Positions 26,040 through 35,062 of a stretch of 64,000 nt of DNA are shown here, piece by piece. Source of the stretch: Kitasatospora sp. NBC_00374 (GTDB taxonomy: Bacteria; Actinomycetota; Actinomycetes; Streptomycetales; Streptomycetaceae). The notes under the pieces were generated by a model. The model made no database searches. It saw only the letters and a list, made by a program, of their open reading frames with translations, and was not told the origin of the DNA. Each line of letters starts with the position of its first letter. Position 1 is the first letter of the stretch. The position numbers and the translations under genes are program-made. The stretch lies in NCBI RefSeq assembly GCF_041434935.1, contig NZ_CP107964.1:868001-932000 (forward strand). The letters run 5' to 3'.

Positions 26040-27266
26040 CTAGGCGCCCCGGCGCGGGGCGGTGGCCGGCGGGCCGTCCAGGACGGTGAAGCGCAGGCCC
26101 GCCGCGGTGAGGCGGTCGATCAGCGCGGTGCCCATCGCTGCAGCCGGGGTGACCTGGCCGGCGGTGGGCGGGAGGTCGTCGTAGGCCAGGCTGAGGGCGG
26201 ACTCGGCGAGCATCTTCGCGGTCTCGGTGTACCCCGGGTCGCCGCCGGACACCTCGGTGAAGACCCGGGTGCCGGGGCCGGTGTCGCCGACGAAGCGCAC
26301 GGTGAACCAGGAGGCCGCGCGCTGCTCGGCGCTCGGCCCGTCGCCGGGCCTGCGCAGGCCGGTCAGTGCCCGGCGCAGCGGCGGGACCTGCGCCGCGACC
26401 AGCAGCGCGGCGAGCCCTGCGGCGCCGGCCAGCAGCACCGGGAGCCGCCGGACGGCCGCGTAGTGGCCGTAGGTGAAGGCCGGCCCGTAGTCGGGGCGGG
26501 CGGCGGCCGAGCGTGCGACCACCTGGGCGTCGATGGTGGGCAGCGGCACGGCCCAGGCGCGGGCCTCCGCCGACCGGCGGAGGGGCCCGGCGCTCGTCCT
26601 GATCCTTCGGCCGGCCGGCCGGGGCTCGGCGGCGCGGCGCTCGCGGGCGGCCCGGCCGGCGGCCCGCAGCCGGGACATCGCGCTCAGCGCGGAGGCGAAG
26701 GTACCGCCGGAGAAGGTGCCCCCGGCGCGGACGAAGCCGCGGACCGAGACCGCCGCGCCCTCGGGCAGCACGTCGAGCGCGCGCATCCGTTCCAGGGTGA
26801 ACAGCACGCCGAGGTCGTGCGGGACGGAGTCGAAGCCGCAGGAGTGCACCAGGCGGGCCCCGGTCGCCACGGCCCGGCGGTGGTGGCGCAGGTACATCAG
26901 GTCGACGAACTCCGGTTCGCCGGTCAGGTCCACGTAGTCCGTCCCGGCGTCCGCGCAGGCCGCCACCAGCGGCTCGCCGTACCGGAGATAGGGGCCGACG
27001 GTGGAGATGACGACCCGCGCCGAGGCGGCGACCTCGCGCAGCGAGGCGGGGTCGGCCGCGTCGGCGGTGAGCAGCGGCAGGTCCGCGCAGCCGGGGACCA
27101 GGGTGCCCAGGTGGGTGCGCAGCGCCTCCAGCTTGTCCCGGTTGCGGCCGGCCAGTGCCCAGCGGCAGCCCTGCGGCGCGTTCCGGGCCAGGTACTCGGC
27201 GGTCAGCGCGCCGGTGAAGCCGGTGGCGCCGAACAGCACCAGGTCGTACGGGCGATCGGCGTCCAT
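26040..27266 (-). CDS. Trans-acting enoyl reductase / saccharopine dehydrogenase-like protein
   Basis: 408 residues. N-terminal Rossmann motif LVLFGATGFTGALTAEYLA, then WALAGRNRDKLEAL and STVGPYLRYGEPLV, typical of the saccharopine-dehydrogenase-like family that includes the mycobacterial trans-acting enoyl reductase. Later segments HSCGFDSVPHDLG and SGGTFAS match the same family. One hydrophobic stretch (about 275-295) may touch the membrane. NAD(P)-dependent reduction of a lipid or polyketide intermediate is possible; the true substrate is unknown. No partner lipid genes are adjacent. Confidence 0.85.
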   Translation of the reverse strand: MDADRPYDLVLFGATGFTGALTAEYLARNAPQGCRWALAGRNRDKLEALRTHLGTLVPGCADLPLLTADAADPASLREVAASARVVISTVGPYLRYGEPLVAACADAGTDYVDLTGEPEFVDLMYLRHHRRAVATGARLVHSCGFDSVPHDLGVLFTLERMRALDVLPEGAAVSVRGFVRAGGTFSGGTFASALSAMSRLRAAGRAARERRAAEPRPAGRRIRTSAGPLRRSAEARAWAVPLPTIDAQVVARSAAARPDYGPAFTYGHYAAVRRLPVLLAGAAGLAALLVAAQVPPLRRALTGLRRPGDGPSAEQRAASWFTVRFVGDTGPGTRVFTEVSGGDPGYTETAKMLAESALSLAYDDLPPTAGQVTPAAAMGTALIDRLTAAGLRFTVLDGPPATAPRRGA

Positions 27267-27348
27267 GGCATCCCCTACCGGCCGGTAATGACGGGGCCCT
27301 CACGCTAGGGACCTGCGTGCGGCGGTGTCAACAGCCCGGCGCCCCCGT

Positions 27349-28269
27349 TCAGCCGCCGAAGTTGAGCGCGTACAGCCGCCGGACGGAGTCCGCGCCGACG
27401 AAGTCCATCGGCACCGTCCCGAGCACCGGGCGGGCGGCCGGGTTCAGGCCGCCGAGGTAGCCGTTCAGCCGGGGCGCCATCGCGTCGGCGGCCTGGCGGG
27501 GCCACAGGCCCCAGCCGGAGGAGGAGGTGAAGGTGAGGAAGAGCCGCTGCGGGTCGCCGCTCGCGCGGGCCGCGTCGAGGTGGGCGGAGGTCTCGGGCCA
27601 CTTGCGGGAGGCGATCTCGAAGATCGTCCCGATGTTGTAGTCGTCCTCGATGTCGGTGAGCGCGCCGCCCCACGGGATCCCGGGCAGGCCGGGGCTGTCG
27701 GCGAGCAGCACGATCCGCCCGCGGACCTCGCCGAGCCGCGGGATCCGGTTCTCGCCCCACATCAGGCCGGACCATCTCGCCCGGTAGCCCTCGAAGACGG
27801 ACCGGAAGTCGGCGGCGGCGGCCGTCGAGTACTCCTGCTTGACCCGCATCAGGACGCTCTCCTGCGGGTGGTGGGCGAGGAAGTCCTGGCACTGGTTGAG
27901 CACGTCACCGAAGAAGATCTCCTGGAAGACCGGCCCGTGGTGGATTGCGAAGACACCGTCGATCAGCCGGCAGCGGATGTCGAAGAACCGGACACCCGCG
28001 GCGAGTTGGTCGGGAACCGAGAGCGTCTGGGTCTGGGTGATCGGGCCGCCGTGCAGCGAGCAGGTGTCGTGGGTGCCGGGCACGGTGAGCCGCGACAGCC
28101 AGCTGTCGGAGGGCAGCGCCCCCATCCAGTCCGCCCCGCCGGGGACCTGGGCCGCCCCGGCCGCCGGGGCCGCCGCCCCGAGCCCCGCACCGAGGGTGCC
28201 CGCCGCGCCCAGGGCCAGCACCGCCCGGCCGAGGGTGCGCCTGCTGATCCGCTGCTCCGTCAGTTCCAC
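27349..28269 (-). CDS. Secreted phosphatidylinositol-specific phospholipase C-like protein
   Basis: 306 residues. Tat-type signal ISRRTLGRAVLALGAAG followed by an Ala-rich cleavage region near residue 40. The catalytic domain shows LTVPGTHDT (first catalytic His) and VFAIHHGPVF (second His), with FFDIRCRLIDG between them, the usual order in bacterial PI-PLC X domains. These enzymes cleave phosphatidylinositol or glycosyl-PI without calcium, outside the cell. GTG start is used. No obvious operon partner. Confidence 0.88.
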   Translation of the reverse strand: MELTEQRISRRTLGRAVLALGAAGTLGAGLGAAAPAAGAAQVPGGADWMGALPSDSWLSRLTVPGTHDTCSLHGGPITQTQTLSVPDQLAAGVRFFDIRCRLIDGVFAIHHGPVFQEIFFGDVLNQCQDFLAHHPQESVLMRVKQEYSTAAAADFRSVFEGYRARWSGLMWGENRIPRLGEVRGRIVLLADSPGLPGIPWGGALTDIEDDYNIGTIFEIASRKWPETSAHLDAARASGDPQRLFLTFTSSSGWGLWPRQAADAMAPRLNGYLGGLNPAARPVLGTVPMDFVGADSVRRLYALNFGG

Positions 28270-28416
28270 TGCCTCGTCCCGTCGTTCGCCCGGTGGTTGC
28301 CATGTGCATTGTCATGGCTGCCGGCGAGTCGGGGATAGACCCGTGCACGGGTCGGCCGCCGCAGCGGCGCGGGGAGGCGGGGACGGGATCCGGGGCAGGG
28401 AGTCGAGGCAGGGAAA

Positions 28417-28443
28417 GGCCCCCCGACCGGTGGTCGGGGGGCC
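28417..28443 (-). terminator. Terminator of the cupin gene
   Basis: Perfect 12-bp stem GGCCCCCCGACC / GGTCGGGGGGCC with a 3-base loop; on the minus strand it is followed by TTT. It lies 29 bases after the cupin stop. Confidence 0.75.
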
Positions 28444-28471
28444 TGGGCGGGGTGACCGCTCGGCGGCGGGG

Positions 28472-28834
28472 TCAGGGCTTGGCGTAGTCGCCGTAGCCCT
28501 GCCAGTCGATGACCACGCAGGGCTCGTCGCCCAGCACCCAGGCGTCATGCCCGGGAGCCACGGTCAGGAAGTCGCCCGGCCCGAACTCCATCGACTCACC
28601 GTCATCCATGACGATCTTCATCCGGCCGGAGACGAAGTAGCCGGTGTGCGCCGCCATGCAACTCTCCGTCCCCGCCAGCGGCTTGATGTGCTCGGACCAC
28701 TTCCAGCCCGGCTCGAAGGTCGCCCGGCCCACCGGGCCACCGGCGAGGCTGACCAGCTCCAGCTTTCCCTTGCCCTCCTCGAAGGGCCGGACTTCATCCG
28801 GCGTGTCGAGGCTCTTGCGGACGAGACCGGCCAT
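28472..28834 (-). CDS. Small cupin-domain protein
   Basis: 120 residues, a single cupin barrel. Motif 1 is seen around KWSEHIKPLAGTESCMAAHTG and motif 2 around MEFGPGDFLTVAPGHDAWV. The second motif His (GHDAW) is kept. No signal peptide, so cytosolic. Small cupins of this type bind metal or a small ligand; the substrate is unknown. GAAGGAG precedes the ATG. Confidence 0.85.
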   Translation of the reverse strand: MAGLVRKSLDTPDEVRPFEEGKGKLELVSLAGGPVGRATFEPGWKWSEHIKPLAGTESCMAAHTGYFVSGRMKIVMDDGESMEFGPGDFLTVAPGHDAWVLGDEPCVVIDWQGYGDYAKP

Positions 28835-29001
28835 GAGACGCTCCTTCGTCGACAGCGGCGGGGACCCGGCCGGACGCGCAACGCCACCGGACTCACGTCC
28901 GACCGGTGGCCGAGCCCGGTCGCGGTCGCGCCGACCCGCACCTGCGGTAGATCCAGTCTGCGCCTGCTGCGGCCCGGCCGCCTCCCCCGCCGGGCGTCCG
29001 G

Positions 29002-29130
29002 TCAGCGTGGCCGACGGCGGTGGCGGCCGGCGCTATGTCGCCCCGCACCACGGGCGCGTCCGCGGGGATCGGTCGCGGCCAGGACGGCCGCCACCAGCAG
29101 CGGGACGGTCAGCAGGAGCAGGTTCAGCAT
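29002..29130 (-). CDS. Possible 42-residue small membrane protein
   Basis: The ATG is preceded by GAGAGGG at about nine bases. The product begins MLNLLLLTVPLLVAAVLAAT, a clear membrane helix, then a basic Arg/Gly/His tail (about 20 residues). It lies alone in a 428-bp stretch between the cupin and sugar-dehydrogenase-like genes. The rest of 28835-29262 shows no other gene. Single-helix proteins with basic tails are easily produced by chance at this base composition, so the call is tentative. Confidence 0.35.
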   Translation of the reverse strand: MLNLLLLTVPLLVAAVLAATDPRGRARGAGRHSAGRHRRRPR

Positions 29131-29262
29131 CGGGTCCGGCCCTCTCGTCGGGAGCATACGAAGGACCGTAACGAGCCGTCACCGAGCGGAGCGGGAGCGG
29201 CCGCACGTGGCGGCGGCAACCACCCCGAACCGGTGACACGGTGTACTCCGGTGAGCACGGTG

Positions 29263-30384
29263 TCAGGCGATGGCGACCCGCAGGATGCGGTCGTCACCGG
29301 CCCGCGGCTGACCCCGGCCGTCGGTGTTGTTGGTGCTGACCAGCAGGGTGCCGTCCCCGTCGGCGACGACCGTGCGCAGCCGGCCGTACGTCCCCGTGAA
29401 GAAGGCCTCCGGGGCGCCGCTCACGTGGTCGCCGTCGACGGGGATGCGCCAGAGCCGGGTGCCGCGCAGCGCCGCCATCCAGATGGCCCCGTCGGCGTAC
29501 GCGATGCCGCTGGGCGAGGCCTGGTCGGTGTGCCACTGGACGAGCGGGTCGGTGTAGCCGGCGCGGTGGGCCTGACCCTCGACCACGGGCCAGCCGTAGT
29601 TGGCACCGGGGGTGATCAGGTTGAGCTCGTCCCAGGTGTTCTGGCCGAACTCGGACGCCCACAGGCGGCCCTGCCCGTCCCAGGCGAGGCCCTGGACGTT
29701 GCGGTGGCCGAGCGAGTAGACCACCGAGCCGGGGAACGGGTTGCCGGGGGCGGGGGCGCCGTCCGGGGTCATCCGGAGGATCTTGCCGCCGAGCGAGGCC
29801 GGGTCCTGGGCCAGTTCGGTGCGGCCTGACTCACCGGTGCCCGCGTAGAGCATGCCGTCGGGGCCGAACGCGATCCGGCCGCCGTCGTGGTTGCTGCCCT
29901 TGGGGATGCCGGTGAGCACGGTGGTGGGGGTGCCGAACTGCGGGCCGGGCGGCCGCTGCCCGTCGTAGCCGAACCTGACGATCCGGTTGTCGTCGGCGGC
30001 CGTCAGGTAGGCGTAGACCTGGTGGTCGGTGGCGTAGTCGGGCGAGAGGGCGAGGCCGAGCAGACCGCCCTCGCCGCCGGCCACCACGCCGGGGACGACA
30101 CCGAGGTCGGTCTTGGCGCCGTCCCGGGCCGCGACCCGGGTGACCCGCCCGGTGTTCCGGGAGGCGACCAGCAGGTCGCCCCCCGGCAGTACGACGATGC
30201 CCCAAGGGCTGTTGAGCCCATCGGCGACCTGCCCGGCGACCCGGACGCCGCTGCCGGACGTCCCGGCGGAGGCCGAGGCCCCGACGGCCGTGGACACCTC
30301 GGACGGCGCCGGGGCGGCCGCCGAGCTGCACCCAGCGGCAAGCACCAGGGCGACGGCGGCGGCAGCGACGGTACGCGCTCGCAT
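29263..30384 (-). CDS. PQQ-dependent glucose/sorbosone dehydrogenase-family lipoprotein
   Basis: 373 residues. Lipoprotein signal with lipobox LAAGC near residue 19, then a Ser/Ala linker, then a six-bladed beta-propeller domain: LNSPWGIVVLPGGDLLVASR, GEGGLLGLALSPDY, SNHDGGRIAFGPDGMLY, SLGHRNVQGLAWD and ANYGWPVVEG are all signatures of the soluble aldose sugar dehydrogenase family. Members oxidise sugars with PQQ outside the cytoplasm, but many actinobacterial ones are unproven. RBS GAGGAG precedes the ATG. Confidence 0.88.
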   Translation of the reverse strand: MRARTVAAAAVALVLAAGCSSAAAPAPSEVSTAVGASASAGTSGSGVRVAGQVADGLNSPWGIVVLPGGDLLVASRNTGRVTRVAARDGAKTDLGVVPGVVAGGEGGLLGLALSPDYATDHQVYAYLTAADDNRIVRFGYDGQRPPGPQFGTPTTVLTGIPKGSNHDGGRIAFGPDGMLYAGTGESGRTELAQDPASLGGKILRMTPDGAPAPGNPFPGSVVYSLGHRNVQGLAWDGQGRLWASEFGQNTWDELNLITPGANYGWPVVEGQAHRAGYTDPLVQWHTDQASPSGIAYADGAIWMAALRGTRLWRIPVDGDHVSGAPEAFFTGTYGRLRTVVADGDGTLLVSTNNTDGRGQPRAGDDRILRVAIA

Positions 30385-30450
30385 GAAGGCTCCTCACCGG
30401 CTGGGTGGTCGGGCTCCCACCCCAGCACACCACAGGTGGCCCCCACCGGG

Positions 30451-30514
30451 CAGCGGGACAGCCCGAGCGGGCGGGCGCAGCGGGACAGCCCGAGCGGGCG
30501 GGCGCAGCGGGACG
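30451..30514. repeat. 27-bp tandem repeat, about 2.4 copies
   Basis: The unit runs from CAGCGGGACAGCCC to GCGGGCG; copies start at 30451, 30478 and (partial) 30505. The first two are identical. It lies in the 441-bp gap 30385-30825, between the divergent sugar-dehydrogenase-like and helical-protein genes. No gene is supported in that gap. Confidence 0.85.
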
Positions 30515-30825
30515 GCACCTGCGGTACGGGGACACCCGGGATCCGACGTGGGCGGGGTGAGGTGCTCGCCGACCTCGCGGGCGGCCACCCGGCAGCTGAG
30601 GGCCCCTCAGCAGAGTGTCGAGTCCATCATGCCTCGTCAGCGACCCCGGCGGTAGGACGAACAGCACGATTTCCCGGCCTTGTCCGAGGCGCGCGGCACC
30701 CTCAGACTCGACCCATCCACCCCGTCCGCCCGTACCGGGCCGCCCACAGGCTGCCCCGGTGCGCGCGTCGCGCTGCCCGGCCGTCCGGCGGGCAGTCCCG
30801 CGGGGTGGCCGAACGAGGGGGAACG

Positions 30826-32085
30826 ATGGATCACGATGCGGTGCTGAGCGCCAAGGTGCTGCTGTTCCACGCGGGCCGGCTGGACCTGGCCCAGCGGGTC
30901 CGGGCGTACCGGACCCTGCTGGAGGTCAACCCGGCGGCGTACGGGCCGAAGCTGGCCAGGGCGCTGGTGAGCACGACGTACGACGCCGCGCTCCGGGAGC
31001 TGCCCGAGGCCCGGCTGGCGCTGACCGAGGAGGCGCTCGCGGCGATCCTCGGCCTGAGCGAGGCGGACCAGCTCCGGGACCACCTGCTGCCCGACGTGCT
31101 GGGCGCCCATCAGCGGGAGCTGTGCGCGGCGGGCCGGCGGCCCGAGGCGCTCGCGGTGCGGGCGCGGCTGCTCGCCATGGGACGCGGCGCGGCTCGGGCG
31201 CACGGCGGTCCGCCGGCGGGTCTCGACGGTTGGGCCGACGGTCTGGCGGAGGAGCGCCGGCACCGGGAGGCCGCCCAGGCCTACGCCGAGATCGTCCGGG
31301 CCGACCGGGAGGCCGGCCGCAGCGGCGACCCGGTGACGGTGATCGCCCTCGCGGCCCAGCTGGAGGCGGCCGGCCGGCCCGAGGCCGCGATCGACGCGAT
31401 CGCCGACCTCGTCCGCCGGCAGCGGGCGGGGGCGGGGGAGGAGTCCGGACCGATGTCCTGCCTGCTGTACACACTCCTCCACTTCGCCCGGCTGCTCGAC
31501 ACCCACGGCCGGACCGGGCGGGCCACCACGGCGCGGGCGGAGGCCCTCGCGCTGCTCACCGGGCTGTCCGGCCGCAAGGGGCACCCGTGGGGCTACCACC
31601 AGGCGGATTACTGGGCGGCCCTGCTGGCGCTGTCCGGCCGCCCGGACGAGCACCCGGCGCCCGGCGAGCCGGTGCCACCGTACGGAAGGCCGTTGCACGC
31701 CTGGTCGCCGGACGTCAGGACGCGCTACCGGGCGGACCGGGCCGCCCTGGCGGCGGAGGTGGACACCCTGCTGCCGCTCGCGGAGGCGGACCCGGACACC
31801 CACCTGGCCGCGCTGGTCACCCGGCAGCGCAGGCTGGTCGTCCGAGCCGGCGTCGAGGCCGGGGACCGCCTCGGGCGGATGCTCGAAGAACTGCTCCCGC
31901 TGTTCGACCGGGGCGTCGCCCTGGCGCGTCGGCTGGACGGCCTCGGCCACCCCGAGGGCCCCGCGGCGCTCTCCCGGGCCCTGACGGACCGGGCGACCAT
32001 GTTCGTCGCGGTCGGTCAGTACGGCTACGCGCTCGCCGACTTCGAGCAGTCGCTGCCGGCCGGCGCGCGGCCCGCCGCCGGCTGA
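30826..32085 (+). CDS. Conserved alpha-helical (TPR-like) protein of unknown function
   Basis: 419 residues, cytosolic, almost entirely helical. Patterns such as EAAQAYAEIVRADREAG and EAAIDAIADLVRR have TPR-like Ala/Leu spacing, and GQYGYALADFEQSL near the C-terminus fits a last TPR. Such proteins usually mediate protein contacts. The ATG was chosen because GAGGGGGA precedes it and the repeats begin soon after. No recognised partner nearby. Confidence 0.7.
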   Translation: MDHDAVLSAKVLLFHAGRLDLAQRVRAYRTLLEVNPAAYGPKLARALVSTTYDAALRELPEARLALTEEALAAILGLSEADQLRDHLLPDVLGAHQRELCAAGRRPEALAVRARLLAMGRGAARAHGGPPAGLDGWADGLAEERRHREAAQAYAEIVRADREAGRSGDPVTVIALAAQLEAAGRPEAAIDAIADLVRRQRAGAGEESGPMSCLLYTLLHFARLLDTHGRTGRATTARAEALALLTGLSGRKGHPWGYHQADYWAALLALSGRPDEHPAPGEPVPPYGRPLHAWSPDVRTRYRADRAALAAEVDTLLPLAEADPDTHLAALVTRQRRLVVRAGVEAGDRLGRMLEELLPLFDRGVALARRLDGLGHPEGPAALSRALTDRATMFVAVGQYGYALADFEQSLPAGARPAAG

Positions 32086-32144
32086 TCCCGTTGGGGGTCG
32101 GCACCCGGCCGCCGGGTGCCGGCCCGCCGGGCGGGCGGGCGACG

Positions 32145-32360
32145 TCAGTCGGCGGCGAGCAGCCCTTCCCGCTCCCAGACGGCCCGGGCCGCCGCCAGCC
32201 GCCGCTGCTTGGTGTGCCGCCACTCGGTCCGGTCGGTGACCGCGCCGGGGGGCTCCTCCACCGTGTAGCAGAGCGTGCACACGTACCCGCCGCGTGGGCC
32301 GTCCTTGACCGGCGTGCCGCAGGTCGGGCAGTAGCGGGAGTGGTGGACCTGACTACTCAT
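32145..32360 (-). CDS. Small zinc-ribbon protein
   Basis: 71 residues with CPTCG and CTLC knuckles fifteen residues apart, a zinc-ribbon-type site, followed by a basic C-terminal helix (HTKQRRLAAARAVWEREG). It could bind nucleic acid or protein. Its ATG overlaps no gene; it is divergent from the 2H phosphoesterase gene. Function unknown. Confidence 0.75.
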   Translation of the reverse strand: MSSQVHHSRYCPTCGTPVKDGPRGGYVCTLCYTVEEPPGAVTDRTEWRHTKQRRLAAARAVWEREGLLAAD

Positions 32361-32487
32361 GGCGCCAGGTTACTTGCCGATCACGGCCCCGGACGAGAGC
32401 AGGCTGCCCGGACGGTGGCATGGGCCGCAGGCGTACCGCACACGACCTGGCCGCTGCCCCGGACCGCCGACGATCTACGGTGGTCGG

Positions 32488-33030
32488 ATGCAGACCGTGG
32501 AACTGACCTGCGACCAGGCCTTCGACCGGGCCGTGCGCGAGGTGTGGGGGCAGCTAGCCGACGGCGGGGTCCCGAGCCTCGCCGCCAACACCCACCCCAC
32601 GCACCGCCCGCATCTGACCCTCGCCGCCTGCGGCGCGATGCCCGCCGGCGCGCTCGCCCGGATCGACGAGCTGCTCGCGGGGGCGCTGCCGCTGCCCGTG
32701 CGGCTCACCGGTCTGCTGTCGTTCAGCGCGCGCAGCCGCCGCCGGGTGCTGACCTGGTCGGTGGTCCCGACCGTCGAACTGCTCACCCTGCACCGGGACA
32801 TCTGGACCGCCCTGGCGGCCGCGGACGAGCCCAACCCGCTCTACCTGCCCGGTCGGTGGTCCCCGCACCTGGGCCTGACCCGGCGTCTGGAGCCCGCCGA
32901 ACTCTCCCTCGCCCACGACCTGGTCGGCCGGCTGCCCGACCTGACCGGTACCTTCGACGCGGCCCGCAGCTTCGACAGCGCCGCACAGGCCACCACCGCC
33001 CTCGGCGGCCGGCTCGGCGCGCTGGGCTGA
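32488..33030 (+). CDS. 2H phosphoesterase / 2'-5' RNA ligase-like protein
   Basis: 180 residues. The two HxT/S-type motifs of the 2H superfamily are visible: RPHLTLAACG near residue 48 and WSPHLGLTRRL near residue 129. The second has Gly in place of the usual Thr/Ser, so catalysis may be weakened. Family members hydrolyse or ligate 2',5' or cyclic phosphates of RNA or small nucleotides. The ATG at 32488 was chosen because homologous sequence starts there and upstream codons are unlike protein. Confidence 0.8.
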   Translation: MQTVELTCDQAFDRAVREVWGQLADGGVPSLAANTHPTHRPHLTLAACGAMPAGALARIDELLAGALPLPVRLTGLLSFSARSRRRVLTWSVVPTVELLTLHRDIWTALAAADEPNPLYLPGRWSPHLGLTRRLEPAELSLAHDLVGRLPDLTGTFDAARSFDSAAQATTALGGRLGALG

Positions 33031-33056
33031 GGAGCGCCGGCCACCGGGGCTCAGCC
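33025..33056. terminator. Weak convergent hairpin
   Basis: GGCTGAG / CTCAGCC, 7-bp stem with an 18-base loop, includes the stop codons of the two convergent genes. Weak on its own. Confidence 0.3.
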
Positions 33057-34085
33057 GCTGCGGCGCTTGCGGACCAGCAGCACGACGGCCCCGACGACCA
33101 GAACGGCCAGCACCGCCGACCCGCCCGCGCCGCCACCGGTGCCGGAGCCGTCCGCCCGGCTGTCGGTCCCGGCGGCCGCCGGAGCGCTCGCGCCGGGGGC
33201 CGGCGAACCGCCCTCGGGGGCGGGTGCGGCGTCGAGCGCCTCGCGCCAGACCGCACTGCCCTTGCCCTCGCTGCCGAACATCAGGGCCTTGCCGTCGGCC
33301 GTGTAGGTCACCGACTCGCCCTGGCGCTGGAGCGGCACGTTGACCGAGCCGTCCTCCACCGGGCGGCCGTCCTGCCAGCGGTAGGCGGTGCCGGAGAAGT
33401 AGCCGCGCAGCACCAGCCGGGTGCCGTCGGGCGAGAAGGCGCCGTCGGTGACCCAGGGCACGTCGGCGATCGGGCGGAAGACGTTCACCCCGGTGGCGGA
33501 CAGTGCCTCGGGCCCCTGGTAGAGCTTGCCGCCGCCGCTCTGCTTCTTGCTGGCGATGTAGGCCCGGCCGGTGACCGGATGCACCATCAGCGCCTCCGCG
33601 TCGCGCGGCCCGTCCTCGTACGTGACCCGGTAGCGGGTGACGTCCACGGTCTGGTCGCGCAGTTCCCTGGGCTCGGCGAAGCGGTAGATCCACACCTCGG
33701 GCCAGGTGCCGTCGCGGTTGTCGCCGATGTCGCCGAGGTAGAGCTGTCCGTCGGGGCCCAGGGAGATCGCCTCGGTGTCGCGCGGCTTCGTCCCGCGCAG
33801 GGTGACCGTCGCGACGGTGCGGCCCTCGGAGTCGACGGCGTAGACGTACGGGCCGTCGTCGCTGTCGTTGTGGGTCCAGTAGACGCCGGGGTGGGCCCGG
33901 CTCGCGGCCAGGCCGCTGGACTCGGTGATCCGCGGGTCGGTGATGGTGAAGGCCTCGCGGGGCAGTCCTGCCGCGGCCGCGGGGCCCGCGGCGGGGCCGA
34001 TCGCGAGCAGCGCCGCGGCCCCGGCGGCCGTGCCGACACGTATCGCCCGGGACCGCCACCGCCACCGCTCGTTCGCCCTCGTCAC
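33051..34085 (-). CDS. Secreted, membrane-anchored beta-propeller-like protein
   Basis: 344 residues. Signal peptide about 1-40 (VGTAAGAAALLAIGPAAGPA), then repeats typical of propeller blades (SSGLAASRAHPGVYWTHNDS, AISLGPDGQLYLGDIGDN, DAEALMVHPVTGRAYI), a Pro/Ala/Gly linker (about 285-320) and a C-terminal membrane helix with basic tail (LAVLVVGAVVLLVRKRRSG). The layout places the propeller outside, tethered by the C-terminus; no LPxTG is present. It likely binds rather than catalyses. GTG start. Confidence 0.8.
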   Translation of the reverse strand: MTRANERWRWRSRAIRVGTAAGAAALLAIGPAAGPAAAAGLPREAFTITDPRITESSGLAASRAHPGVYWTHNDSDDGPYVYAVDSEGRTVATVTLRGTKPRDTEAISLGPDGQLYLGDIGDNRDGTWPEVWIYRFAEPRELRDQTVDVTRYRVTYEDGPRDAEALMVHPVTGRAYIASKKQSGGGKLYQGPEALSATGVNVFRPIADVPWVTDGAFSPDGTRLVLRGYFSGTAYRWQDGRPVEDGSVNVPLQRQGESVTYTADGKALMFGSEGKGSAVWREALDAAPAPEGGSPAPGASAPAAAGTDSRADGSGTGGGAGGSAVLAVLVVGAVVLLVRKRRSG

Positions 34086-34186
34086 CCAGCGATCATCGCA
34101 CGGCCGGCGGGCGGGGCCATGCCTGTTCGAACGGCCGTTCCGGGCGGACCGGCGCAGCCCACGGCCGGCGCCGGGCCCGGGCGGGC

Positions 34187-35062
34187 TCAGACGGATCGTT
34201 CGGGGCGGCGCAGCACCGAACCGGTGGGGATCCCGGCGAAGTGTCCGCGCCCCGGGCCGCCCGGGGCGGCGTTCACCGCGGGGGCCGCGGCGTGCATGAA
34301 TCCGGCGGCACGTTCGATGATCCGCGGCAGTGCGGCGTAGAGCGCGTCGCCCGGGCAGAGGGTGCAGAACGCGTCCCGGTGGCCGGAGATGGTGTCGAAG
34401 GTGTGGTTGGTCCCGGCGGGGAAGCGGCTGCCGCTGCTGTTGGAGGTGAGTTCCGCCTTCGCCAGCGGATCGAACCCGTAGGTGCCGAGCTTCCAGGCCG
34501 CCAGCCGGGCCATGGCGTCGATGACGGGCGCGGGCACCTCGATGCCGTCGTCGTACGAGCCGATCGCCGCGATGCCCATCGTCTCGCGGTTGAAGCCGAG
34601 GGTGTGGGCGCCGACCACCGGGTTGCCGGTGCTGCCGAGCCGGCCCTCGTAGATGGTGCCGAAGCGGTCGACCAGGAAGTTGTAGCCGATGTCGTCCCAG
34701 CCCTGGTTCTCCCGGTGCTCCTGGTAGATCGACTTGAGGATCTCGGGGACGTCCTGGGGGCCGTAGGCGTTGCGGTCGCCGGTGTGGTGGATGAAGACCA
34801 CCCGCACGGCCCGGTCGATCTGGGTCTGTGTCTCGGGCTCGTCGGTCTTCCAGGTGGACCGGCGTACCACCGGCGGTGGCGGCAGCGGGGCCGGCAGCGC
34901 GCCGCCCTGCAGTGCGAGGGCGGGCAGTTCGGGGGTGGTCGGCCCGTGGTCGGCGAACGGCAGCAGGTGGCGCGGCGGGCCCGCTGCCGCCAGGGCGACC
35001 GCGGCTCCCGCCGAGGCCGCCTGCACCGCACGGCGCAGCACTGAGCGACGGTTGATGTCCAT
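34187..35062 (-). CDS. Tat-exported PGRP-type N-acetylmuramoyl-L-alanine amidase
   Basis: 291 residues. Tat signal MDINRRSVLRRAVQAASAG, then the amidase_2/PGRP fold. Zinc ligands are seen as VFIHHTGD (His), ISGHRDAFCTLCPGD (His and Cys), matching the His-His-Cys site of T7-lysozyme-type enzymes, with YNFLVDRFGTIYEGR and GAHTLGFNRETMGIA between. It should cleave the bond between muramic acid and L-Ala in peptidoglycan outside the cell. The ATG at 35062 was chosen because it begins the Tat motif. The 277 bp upstream hold no gene I can support. Confidence 0.9.
   Translation of the reverse strand: MDINRRSVLRRAVQAASAGAAVALAAAGPPRHLLPFADHGPTTPELPALALQGGALPAPLPPPPVVRRSTWKTDEPETQTQIDRAVRVVFIHHTGDRNAYGPQDVPEILKSIYQEHRENQGWDDIGYNFLVDRFGTIYEGRLGSTGNPVVGAHTLGFNRETMGIAAIGSYDDGIEVPAPVIDAMARLAAWKLGTYGFDPLAKAELTSNSSGSRFPAGTNHTFDTISGHRDAFCTLCPGDALYAALPRIIERAAGFMHAAAPAVNAAPGGPGRGHFAGIPTGSVLRRPERSV

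Noticed and set aside
30394..30588. 64-codon minus-strand frame across the 27-bp repeats
   Set aside because: Open only because the repeat period is divisible by three; no ribosome site and repetitive Pro/Arg product.
34100..34150. GTTCGAA-like string suggestive of a tRNA T-loop
   Set aside because: No acceptor, D or anticodon stems around it; no tRNA found anywhere in the window.
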